This document shows positions 13,287 to 23,332 of a stretch of 64,000 nt of DNA, one piece after another (the stretch's first letter is position 1; each line of letters starts with the position of its first letter). The DNA is from Pegea sp. RAD2-039 (taxonomy: Eukaryota > Chordata > Thaliacea > Salpida > Salpidae). The notes beneath the pieces are model-generated. The model did no database searches. It had not been told where the DNA came from and saw only the letters and a list, made by a program, of their open reading frames with translations. The position numbers and the translations under genes were made by a program. The stretch lies in the NCBI GenBank assembly GCA_034620365.1, contig JAQGEQ010000071.1, positions 2,914,001 to 2,978,000 of the forward strand, given 5' to 3'.

Positions 13287-16282
13287 CCACTGGACCCACA
13301 TCACCCTTATTCAACCTCTCTTCGCACAAAATTATTAATACTATGCTTCCAGCCCAAGATAACAGTACACAGAAGACTACCACCAAATCTTACAAGTGTC
13401 AAAAAGACAATTTTTCTTTTATATTAGGTATGCTTTTCAACGCACGGTCAATTGTCAACAAAATTTTCGAATTGAAAGCTCTTTTGCTTTCTCAAGATTT
13501 TACATTTGTTTTCATTACCGAAACTTGGTTGAAACCCTTTTATCCTGACTCCTTTCTGGATGACAGTGATCTTTTTCGTGCTTTGCGCTGTGATAGACTG
13601 TTTGATAGAGGCGGCGGTGTTTGTGTAATCTATAAAACATCACTGGCACCCATGATTTCAAGAATTAAGATAGATACCATTGATTGCCCAGGATTTGAGA
13701 TTATTGCTTTCAATTTTCATTACTCAAAGTCTAAGTTTTCCCGCTTTATATGTACCTACCTACCACCGTCTAAAGTTAACGATGAGGTTACTATTAAGGC
13801 CTTATTGAAGGTTCTGAAAAGCCTTGTTTGTCCTGAGATGTATATTCTCGGGGATTTTAATTTTAGTAGAATTGATTGGAATAACCCAAATTTAGCATTC
13901 AATGGAAAAATGTTTAATTTGAATGGAGACAAAACTAATTTAGCCAATCTGAGTCATGTCTTTGTAAACTTCCTTGATGCCAATAATCTATCTCAGATGG
14001 TTACTTTTCCAACCCAAGTTAGTGGTAATACTTTGGATCTTCTCATCACGTCAAAACCTGATAACGTTATCTACGTTGATCAAAATGAACCTTTTGCTCT
14101 GACATGCGATCACAACATGATTGAATTCAAGCTCCAACAAACTTTTTCTACGAACGTTAAAACTCCAAGCATACGGAACTTTTATCGTGGAAATTATAAC
14201 AGTATAAACAAGTTTTTATCAGGTGTTGACTGGATTTCTGTTTTCAACTCTACCGAAGACATCAATGATATCTACTCAAGGTTTACTAACATTGTTAATG
14301 AGTCAATTAAAAAGTTCATACCTTTATATAGAGTCAACAAAAAACCACACTTGCCAAGATATTTAAGGAATTTACAGCATTTGAAAAACCTCTTATACAA
14401 ACAAACTAAAGCAGATCCTTCCATCAAACCTCTATACAAAGATCTTTGTCTAGTCTACAAGAAATCAGTTTATAGCCTCTATTTAGGAAAAGAAAGTGCA
14501 ATCTTATCTTCACCTAGCAAGAAAACGTTTTTTGGCTTCATTAATCACAAGCTTAAGGCGAGATCTCATCTACCTCCCTTGCTTGATAACGCCAATCAGC
14601 TGGTGATGGAACCAAAGAATAAAGCTGAATTGCTAAACAAACAATTTGAAAAGGTTTTTATAACCGATGATGGCAATACTCCTACTATTTCCTACTCCAA
14701 TATCCTTTCAAATATCTCTGAGATGGTAGATCTAGACATAACAGTTGATATAGTATCTAAGGCTATTTCTTCTCTAAAATCAACAGTTTCCAACACCCCA
14801 GATCAAATCCCAGCTTTGTTTTTAAGAAAAAGTACTTCTTCTTTAGCGCTACCCTTATCGCTACTCTTTAACATGACTCTTAAGCGGGGAAGACTTCCAC
14901 AAATTTGGAAGAATGCTATTATTACTCCAATTTATAAGAAAGGTCCCAGAAACACTGCACTTAACTACAGACCAGTTTCGCTGACTTCGGTTATCTGCAG
15001 AACTCAAGAACATATCATTCACAACCATATAACTAGCCATTTGACGGAGCATCATCTAATATCTGATGCCCAGCATGGCTTTGTTAAGCAAAGATCTTCT
15101 TTGACTCAACATCTCACTTTTTTCAATGAGCTTACAGCTCATTACGAAAGTAATACTCCATGTGACATCATATACCTTGATTTTGCTAAAGCGTTTGATT
15201 CTGTTCCACACAACAAGCTCATTACTGTATTGAAAAACATAAAAATCAGCAACTCTATCTTAAAATGGATTGAAGATTTCTTATCAGGTAGAACCCAACG
15301 AACCCGTGTAGAAAGATCTTTATCTACTCCTAGTAAAGTCACCAGCGGCGTTCCTCAAGGTTCCGTCCTGGGTCCACTTCTCTTTTTGATTTTCATTGAA
15401 GACCTCATCAGAAGACTAATAACAGTAGACAATGTCAGTGTGTTTGTGTATGCAGATGACATCAAGCTATTATCTGGTTCTCACTCAAAACTCCAAACTG
15501 CACTAAACATTGTAGAAAACTGGTCTGCGAATTGGCAACTTAAAATCCAGCCAACAAAGTCTGAAGTTATAACATTCTCCCGTAAGCCAGCGGCCAACTT
15601 CAGCAACCAATACTACATCAATGGATCCATTCTTGAACGAGTATCCTCAGTCATAGACCTCGGCATTACTCTGACATCTGACTTCAAATGGCACAGTTAT
15701 GTTTCCAGAATCTTTGGAAAATCTATCAAGCTTGTCCACCTCATCATAAAGACTTTTAATTCTAAAGATCCATGGTTTTTCGTCAACCTTTTCAAACTGT
15801 ACATACGCCCTATTCTTGAATACAATATCAGTGCATGGATGCCATATCAAGTTGGTGATATCAGAAAAATCGAATCTGTTCAGGCAACATTTACGAGATT
15901 GGTTTGCAGGAAACTTAATATCAAATACGGGAGTTATAACCATCGTCTCAGCTTCTTCAATCTAGATTCTTTGGAAATCCGAAGAATCAAATACGACCTT
16001 ATTCTGATTTTTAAAATTATTCACAACCTAATTGATCTTCAGTTTGATGACTTTTTCTCCATTAGTCCCTCCCTCAAGTTATATCAACTTAGAAGACATA
16101 AATTACATCTTAATAAGCCCACTCCACCAGCTACGTTAACCAGATTAAGTTTTTTCTCATACCGCATAATCAGTACATGGAACAATCTGCCATCAGAGAT
16201 TGTCATGTCAAAATCACTTATGCTGTTCAAGAAAAAGTTGAATTGTTATAATATCGCCAACATTGCCATTTCTAAACTGTGA
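13235..16282 (+). CDS. LINE ORF2: apurinic-type endonuclease and reverse transcriptase
   Basis: Up to 1015 residues. The endonuclease occupies ~60-300 and shows LFNARSIVNK, ITETWL, RGGGVCVIYK, ILGDFNF and CDHNMIEF, the last in place of the usual SDH. The reverse transcriptase (~430-800) shows the expected blocks in order: RPVSLTSVICR, QHGFVKQRSS, YLDFAKAFDSVPH, SGVPQGSVLGPLLFL and the catalytic VFVYADDIKLL near 15450. A C-terminal block with KLYIRPILEYNISAWMPY follows. The frame opens at an ATG inside ORF1, 52 nt before its end. A later ATG at 13343 (MLPAQDN) would remove the overlap while keeping both domains, so the true start is uncertain. No premature stop is present. Confidence 0.9.
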   Translation: MGFTDCEGLFKKRKCKITTGPTSPLFNLSSHKIINTMLPAQDNSTQKTTTKSYKCQKDNFSFILGMLFNARSIVNKIFELKALLLSQDFTFVFITETWLKPFYPDSFLDDSDLFRALRCDRLFDRGGGVCVIYKTSLAPMISRIKIDTIDCPGFEIIAFNFHYSKSKFSRFICTYLPPSKVNDEVTIKALLKVLKSLVCPEMYILGDFNFSRIDWNNPNLAFNGKMFNLNGDKTNLANLSHVFVNFLDANNLSQMVTFPTQVSGNTLDLLITSKPDNVIYVDQNEPFALTCDHNMIEFKLQQTFSTNVKTPSIRNFYRGNYNSINKFLSGVDWISVFNSTEDINDIYSRFTNIVNESIKKFIPLYRVNKKPHLPRYLRNLQHLKNLLYKQTKADPSIKPLYKDLCLVYKKSVYSLYLGKESAILSSPSKKTFFGFINHKLKARSHLPPLLDNANQLVMEPKNKAELLNKQFEKVFITDDGNTPTISYSNILSNISEMVDLDITVDIVSKAISSLKSTVSNTPDQIPALFLRKSTSSLALPLSLLFNMTLKRGRLPQIWKNAIITPIYKKGPRNTALNYRPVSLTSVICRTQEHIIHNHITSHLTEHHLISDAQHGFVKQRSSLTQHLTFFNELTAHYESNTPCDIIYLDFAKAFDSVPHNKLITVLKNIKISNSILKWIEDFLSGRTQRTRVERSLSTPSKVTSGVPQGSVLGPLLFLIFIEDLIRRLITVDNVSVFVYADDIKLLSGSHSKLQTALNIVENWSANWQLKIQPTKSEVITFSRKPAANFSNQYYINGSILERVSSVIDLGITLTSDFKWHSYVSRIFGKSIKLVHLIIKTFNSKDPWFFVNLFKLYIRPILEYNISAWMPYQVGDIRKIESVQATFTRLVCRKLNIKYGSYNHRLSFFNLDSLEIRRIKYDLILIFKIIHNLIDLQFDDFFSISPSLKLYQLRRHKLHLNKPTPPATLTRLSFFSYRIISTWNNLPSEIVMSKSLMLFKKKLNCYNIANIAISKL

Positions 16283-16529
16283 ATTTTTCTCTTTTACAAT
16301 ACTATGATTCTGTGCAGTTCTTCATTGTCATATGCTTTTTCGTTTACACGTCAAATAGATCTAATTTGTGAGAATGTGTGTTAGCGAGAGGTGCTCTTTT
16401 TAGGCACCCTCCTTCACATTTATTGTAATAAATAAATAAATAAATAAATCATTGTAGAAAAAAAGAAAGAACTCTGCAGAGTAAGTAAAAGCTATAAATT
16501 AAAAACAAAGTAAAAGAACACTTAAAGAA

Positions 16530-17225
16530 AAAGAAGATACTGACAGTATTATATTAAAATTGTTAACAAAACTACTTAGAGCATATTTATAAACATTATT
16601 TTTAAAGAAGTGATATATTTTGGTGTAGTGATGAGATTAGAAAGACGATTTCAAACCGTAGTTACTCTTTTGAAAAAGCTATTAGTCCATTGCATCTTAA
16701 TTTTGAAAGACGAGCTTCTGAGGACATATGAAGGAGTGAGATTTCTAAGGAAATGATTGAAGTTAAGATGATAAAAACCGCTAATAGTTTTAAATAGTAG
16801 TTTAAGATCGGAGAAAAGACATCGATGTTGCAAATATTTTTTATTAAGCTGATAAAGAAGGGATTTTATGAAGAGAATGGTATGCCACATCTAAGTAAAG
16901 CTTTTCAATTAAATAATCTTTAACGGATTAAAGCTTTATCAAGGTGAGAACTCCATACGGAGAAGTTGAAGTCTAATCTGGGACGGATGTATGTGGTGAA
17001 AAGTTTTAACAGTGTCCAAATATTTCTGGTTTGATAGGATTTGAGAGTTTGATGTGAAGTAGGTGAACTAATTCTTTATAAATAATTTAAACGGCGATCG
17101 CATTTTAAATCGTGAAATATAAAAAGGCCCAAGTCTTTAATGACTGGACATTGGGGAACTTGATTATTATTTAGATAAAAGTCGGATAAAAGTCTTTTAT
17201 CACTATTGTATAGCCAAATTTACTA
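16530..17225 (-). mobile_element. Decayed antisense LINE fragment (C-terminal ORF2)
   Basis: Read on the minus strand, the segment gives ORF2 C-terminal homology in the right order: DFYLNNNQ and VIKDLGLFI near 17100-17190, LLKLFTTYIRPRLDFNFSVW near 16960-17030, then DLKLLFKTISGFYHLNFNHF near 16740-16820, and an NRLSNLITTPKYITS-like end near 16600. These match blocks in the intact LINE just to its left but are clearly diverged. Several in-frame stops and at least two frame changes show it is dead, including TGA where WN would be expected near 16640. Its 5' edge near 17225 cuts into the reverse transcriptase thumb, a normal 5' truncation. Confidence 0.8.
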
Positions 17226-20200
17226 TATCATAATAAGAGCTTTTGCTCAATATCTGAGCTAAGATGTAACTTACTAGTTTTGCTTAATAAATTTGATATT
17301 TACAGAAATAGTATTCCTTCGGGAAATGTATGACTACTTGTCAAATTCTTGTTTCTAATATCTATAAAATAGCTTCATCTTTGCCTTGAGTAATCAGATA
17401 AAATGCTTAAACATTTTTTCAATATTATCTATAAGGTATCACTGAATAGATGATCATCTTGAACTTCATGAATGTTTGCACAGAAGCTTGTTAACTAATG
17501 GGCGAATTTGCAAGTTATACTACTCATTTTACTACTTACAGACAAACATCGTTATGGAAATATGGTCGCTGCTACGTATCTGCGCGTTTTTCTTACTCGA
17601 TTATTGATGGTATATTTTACTGACTTAAAGTGCTATTTCTTAATTAGTTGCTTATTGATTTTAAAAGTTAGCTGTTTTTCACTGTCTACTCAAACGATTT
17701 TGAGTTAATAGTTTCAACAGCTTGCTATAAATTGCATATTATTTTTTACAAACTTTTAATGAGTTAGTTTAAAGTTTTTTACCAACTTTGTAATTATTAT
17801 GTTCGACTAGATTCAAAATGTATTTCAAAACAATTTAAAATATCTCACGTCTATAACCTGTTTTTTATTTATATATTTATTATTTTATTAAAAAATTGTT
17901 TTCAAAACGAGAATCTAATTACAATAATTAAAATTTTTCATTTAAGTTTTTATCCTTTATGTTTTAGATTAGGCCATTAAAATTGCTATCTGACTATTAT
18001 TTTGTTTTGATTTGACATTTGTATATTTAATTATATCTAATTATTATTTAATAAGTTAATGTATATAAAAAATATGTTGTTAGTCTCAAATTTGATCTAA
18101 TTGCAACATTAAATTACTTTAAGTAAATCTTTAGATGAGCAAGATTCTACTTCAAAGAAAGAAATTAAGTGGCAATTAATGAATAAATTGAAAAATGTCT
18201 TTTAGGTTCATCTCAGGTGTACTGTTTTGATTTAATTATTTTTATTGAGTAATAATTTGTTTCCTACTTTATTTTTTCAACTTTCTTTTAAACCAAAAAA
18301 TGTATACAAATTATATAAGTATAAAGTAATTAGAAAAGTTTAATATTTAAAAAAACTATCAGTAGTAAATTTTAGTTTCAAGTTCTTACACTAAATTATA
18401 TATAACACTTTATTCACTGTGAGGCTTTTATATTTTTTTAGTTCTTCCTTTACTTTTTTATTTTTCAATTTTAAATGATTTTTTCTGTAGCTATTGATAT
18501 CTTTATTTTTGACTTCATAATGCTTTTAATATTTCTGTATCTTTTTAGAACTTAGTTTTTATATTTAGATAGTTAGTGTGAAACTATTGTATAATGCTTC
18601 ATTCTTATTTTCATGTCAAAATTATAATTAATTTTTCTTTCTATTTTAGTATTGTTTAAATAATTTACTTAATATATATATAGCTAAAATATTTTTATAG
18701 TAATTATTAAGTCTATGGATTTTATATTTAATCTTTTTTATATTTTTAAATCAGATTTTATTTAAAGTTACAACTTTGTTTAAGATCTAAAAGTAATAAT
18801 AGCTTTTATAATTGTCTAATTGAAATATGTTAAAGTATAAATCAATTTCTTAACTGTATTCTTCAGTATAGAATCTGATATAGTTTCTTATATTTCAGAA
18901 ATTTATATTTAAATTCAATTTGAAGAAAAATCTTTTGTTTGGTAAACAATTTGTATATAGATAAACAAACATAAGATTTTGGTGATTTTGTTTATTCTTA
19001 TAGCACTAATCTAGTTTTTGTTCTTGTAATAAACTTAGCTTATTTTTATACTAACATATTTTAAGATTTGATATAAAAATAGATTATTCAAAGAATTACT
19101 TTCTTTGGTATATTAGATGGAGGGTTTAGATAGATGTAAAGCAACAAGAGTTAATAAAATATTGATTTTTAAATTCATCTATCAGATAGCAAACGAGTAA
19201 ATTCCACAAAAACTTGTTTACTATCAGTTTACTAACTGTTTTTATAAAGCTTATATTAAATTAACTTTCGAGTTAACTCTAATTGTACCTATTACAATTA
19301 AGTGCACCACCAATTCAATTATTCATTTACCCAAAGCTGTTAAGTTGTTTATTGTTTGTTTTAACCTTTTGTTTTACTTGGCTTAGTAAATCATAAATAA
19401 ATAATAAATTTTTGACTTTAAATAAAGCTCATCATAAGAAAACTATATTTTAACCTTGTAACTTAAATTAAGTTGCTTAAAGTTGATCACATCTTTCTAA
19501 AACATACTTTGGATTTTATAGACTACTAAACACAACATTTTGTTTTTAATATATCTGTTTAAATTTAAAAGGAACTTACAGATTTTTCATTTCACTAATT
19601 TTTCATTATTCGAATTGATTTATATGATAACTTGTAATTATTAGTTTTGTAATAAATTTTGTTTCAATATAGGTTCAATTATTTATATATTAACTTTTTT
19701 AAATTTTTGAACGTTGTCTGCAATGCAATTTCAAGTTATTTTCTTTTTCTAGTTATTTATCTTCTATCTGATTCAAATGTTATCTCTCAATGATGATTTA
19801 CGCTTTAATTGTTCAATTATATTACTAATGCAAATTAACTTTTGATAATAAATCAATTTTCTTTTTCATTAATTTTACTTTTATAAGTGCTGTATACTTA
19901 AAAGAAATTTTCTTAACTAATTACGCCGTAGTTACCTGTCTCTAACAAAAGTAAACCATCCGCTGGTTACTTTTTTACATCATGTGACATATGTACATAT
20001 CGAAATAAGTCTTGGTGTATTTGCATGATAAATTTAGTTGTTAGTTTACTTGGTTGACTTTTTAGTTAAAATAGAATACAAATCAATCTAAACTCGATAT
20101 TTAAGTACTAAGTATATATAAAAATCAGTTAAAGTTTTATCTAATTGGTAAAAAATTCGCGCGGTTTTATAGGAATTTCAAGCATTTAGTGTAGCTACTA

Positions 20201-20540
20201 GAAAAGCTTTATCATCCTCTTTAATATTTCACTTTGTAACTATTTGCTTGGTTTTGTACGTGCAATCGTTTAATTCTAGTCAAATTTTGACTAGCTGTAA
20301 AATTAAAATCTACTAGATTCGATTTCCTATCTAACATTTGATGTAATATGATCATATACAATTTAAAAATCAATATTTTGTCTAATAAGAAAAATAAGAT
20401 TTGCTTCAGGCAATATTATGTTCAATATCGCAAAATATTTACCATATTTAGTGGATAATTTCTCTGTATTTGTAAACTTGCTTCCTCTTCAAACAATAAT
20501 TCTTTAAAGTTGAACAAATTCGAGTAATCATTGCACTATT
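17226..20540. other. AT-rich intergenic DNA
   Basis: Nothing coding was recognised. One compact inverted repeat stands out at 19947-19975: AAAAGTAAACCA and TGGTTACTTTTTT around a 4-5-nt loop. Confidence 0.4.
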
Positions 20541-20625
20541 GGAATCGCCGAGGTAGGTGATGCCTAATTTTATGTGTACTCTTTGTGGTAAGCTAGGTTT
20601 TTACTGTTTACCTAGTTGGTCTTCC
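20541..20625 (+). ncRNA. Possible microRNA-like hairpin with let-7 seed (second copy)
   Basis: The segment can fold on itself: GGAA with TTCC, CC with GG, GGTA with TACC, CCTA with TAGG and TTA with TAA around a loop near 20571-20586. The 5' arm holds GAGGTAG (20550-20556), which equals positions 2-8 of let-7, but it is preceded by C rather than U. The internal loops are large (7 nt against 11), so the stem is weak. It may be chance; it is listed because a better candidate lies 540 bp downstream. Confidence 0.2.
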
Positions 20626-21088
20626 TTGAATAAATAAAACTAAGATTTAATATTTATTTTTTTATAGTTAAATTTAATTAAAATGTTCTCTATATTCTCT
20701 TCTACTTTACAACAAAATTGCTTGTTAAGATTTCGAATTTGCTCTCAAATTTCAGTTTATTTTGTGATTAATCTTTTCTGTTTTCAACAACAGTCAGTAA
20801 TTTCGTAAATATATTAAAAGATAAATATATTTATCTAAATAGTTCATCTACTATTGTCATCTTGAACATTAATACAAGCTTTGTTTTAATCTACAAATCT
20901 AACATGAACAATAAATCTTTTATTCTATCACTAAGTCAGCAATATAATCGATGCATTGTGAACAAAGTTTAAAAGATAAAAGATTTTAAAAACAGTTTTG
21001 GTCACTTGATAAAAATCCGCAGAAAAGTCAGCTTGCAAACGGTCAGTTAGTATAATTGCATATTTTTTGTCATGATTCTTCAATCAAT

Positions 21089-21188
21089 ACCCGTGAGGTA
21101 GTAACTATATCCTTTGTGAGTGGGCTCTGTTGAAACTTTAGCAGCTGTCATTGCTCTGAAGCCACATAATAGCTAGGATACCGCGGGT
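21089..21188 (+). ncRNA. Candidate let-7-like microRNA precursor hairpin
   Basis: The 5' arm contains TGAGGTAGTA at 21094-21103, identical to the first ten bases of let-7, followed by ACTATATCCTTT. The segment folds back: ACCCG (21089-21093) with CGGGT (21184-21188), GGTA with TACC, CTAT (21105-21108) with ATAG (21169-21172), and GTGG-g-CT (21120-21126) with AGCCAC (21160-21165), leaving a loop of about 33 nt. The seed would lie at the base of the 5' arm, as in let-7 precursors. Against it, the 3' half of the mature region differs from canonical let-7, and about 12-14 of 22 positions pair, with bulges. It lies 2.1 kb upstream of the FRS gene on the same strand. Confidence 0.4.
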
Positions 21189-23332
21189 GGTTTATGCTCG
21201 TTTTTTTGCTTACCACAAACTACAAAATGTAACTTTTTGCTCGATTCAAATGCAACTAATTGTGAAATTGTCATTGGGTTTATTTGACGTTAGGTTTAGG
21301 TTCTTTGTAGTGCTGTTAACAGTTTCAGTTTAGCTACTTATTCTTTTGAAGTTTTAGTGTAAAAATTGAAAGTAGAGATTTAGGTCTTATAAAAATAGAA
21401 AGGCAATTTTTGATTTGCTAATTTTATTATTGTAGAAAGTTTATCGATGAGTATATTATTTGTTTTTTTCGATAAAAAAACTCTCTCGTATTTTAACAGT
21501 ACGACCATAGCTTAGTCTGGTTTTTAAATCACTTGTTTAGATGACTTCAGCCCTGTGGGCAGGAATAAAAACACAGTGAAAGAAAAGTATTGTAATGTAG
21601 TTAGACACCATAAGTTTTACTGATACATACCCAAGGGGCAGTGAAGCGTGAAGAGAAACGCAGAGAAAAACTTTTTAAGTATAAAACTTTTTTTTACTAA
21701 TTTCACATAAAAGAAAACTTACTGTTAAATGTAGGGTTAAATAATTAATATCGGCTTTTACTACGACGGCGGCAGTTGCATCTGTTTGCTAATTTATCTC
21801 AATTTCAGTTGCATTAAGTTTTTAGTTTAGATATCTTTTATTTATTGATTGCTAAATAGACTTGGTCTGGCAATCTTTCTTTTTTTACCCAAAAATTTCT
21901 AAGTTTATTTTTTAGCTAATTATTTATTTAGTATAAATTAACAACTGTCAGCATAAAACTGTTTCCACCAGTCTACCTTCAGTTGAATTTATTTTTTACT
22001 TTTTGTTGAAGTTTTGAATTCACTTGACTTTTGTTGTGTTTGTCTCAAATGTAAATTTTTTTAAACAAACCAATCCGATGTGTTTTATTCCTGCTTTTAA
22101 CACTATCAAGTAATATTTAGTTTATTAGACAGACTACTACAGTTCTTTGTCATTCTTCAAAAATATCATTATTAATCATATTTCTAAACCAAAATTAATT
22201 TAAGCCAAATTGTTTCAATATATTGAAAGGTCAATTAATTTGATCATCTCTATTTGTTTTTTCTAAGATATACAAGCATTTGTTTGTTTTTCTTCCCGAT
22301 TTTGTCACAGTCGATGCCACAAAAATTTCGTGAAAAATCTTATTTTGCAGTTAAATTTTTTCATGTATGTTTTTGTTTTAAAGTTTTGTATAAAAATGTT
22401 GCAAATATCCAACAATTTCAGAAATTTAATCTTTTAAAATCATTATAGTCTTTTGTAAACAAATGTTATACAACAAGTCAACTTTTGTTTGTCATTCAAA
22501 CAATTTATGTTTTTATTTATCGCTTATTATATATTAAGACTGATCACAAGATGTACTTATAATCCATGTTTCTTTTGTTAATTGTATCTTATCTTTTTAT
22601 CTGCTATCATAATATCTTTTGTTTACAATTATATTCTGTTCATAAAATAAATCTTATAGAAACTCAGTGGCAAAAAATACAACTTTTAAAAACTTCAGTT
22701 CGAACTGTGCTTATACGCACCAGTAAATGCTCAAGTGTATACCACTAGTTTTTCTTTGAGTTGTGATAGAAAGGGTTTCTCTTTTTGATTTAACAAAACT
22801 TAAGTTTTTTGAGCTAAGATGAGTTGATGGATTTAGTTGTAGGTTATTTTGTGGTGTTTTTGAGTCTTAAAACAAAGTAACGCCATTTTCAAGTACCTCT
22901 TGTTCAATAGTTTTTTTGAAGATCAACTCGTCAGCAAAACTTTGCCACTAACTAAATTCTATTTACAAAAGATAAAATTCAGTCAGTCAGTCTTATTTTT
23001 AGCTTGTACGTTTTTACTGATACAGATTCTAGTTCTTTGTACAGATATAAATATTTTCTAGATTTAATCTATGTTATTTGATTTGATTTTTATCTGTCTT
23101 TGATTTGATATTTTTACTTTTCAGCGATTACTGTAAAGATTTTTTTTTCATTCTTAGTACTTCTGTCAAACTTTATGAAGTTTTAAAAGAAAAATAACTT
23201 TTTCAGAGAATTTCAGTTTTCTCTTTTTGTTTTATAAACATTGAATAAAATTTGAAATTTCATTTCTGTTGAGTTTTAACGTAATGTTCATTGATGAGTA
23301 AATTGTGGAAAAACTTGAGACGTTTACGCAGA
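21189..23332. other. Upstream region of the FRS gene
   Basis: No coding sequence was recognised. Patches at 21540-21660 and 21755-21785 are less AT-rich than their surroundings and could be regulatory or untranslated exon sequence of the FRS transcript; nothing in them identifies a factor. Confidence 0.35.

Larger units (their letters stand above)
12291..16450 (+). mobile_element. LINE retrotransposon of the CR1/L2/Jockey group with two open frames
   Basis: A non-LTR retrotransposon with ORF1 (zinc finger) and ORF2 (endonuclease plus reverse transcriptase), both open over their full length. The 3' UTR of about 150 nt ends in a hairpin, GGTGC-tcttttta-GCACC (16390-16408), and then a TAAA microsatellite tail (about 16426-16449). 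Tails of this kind are typical of CR1/L2-type LINEs with 3'-end recognition. The 5' UTR probably begins upstream of 12291, but its edge and target-site duplications could not be fixed by eye. Base composition is clearly less AT-rich than the flanks. Both intact frames argue for a young copy. Confidence 0.88.
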
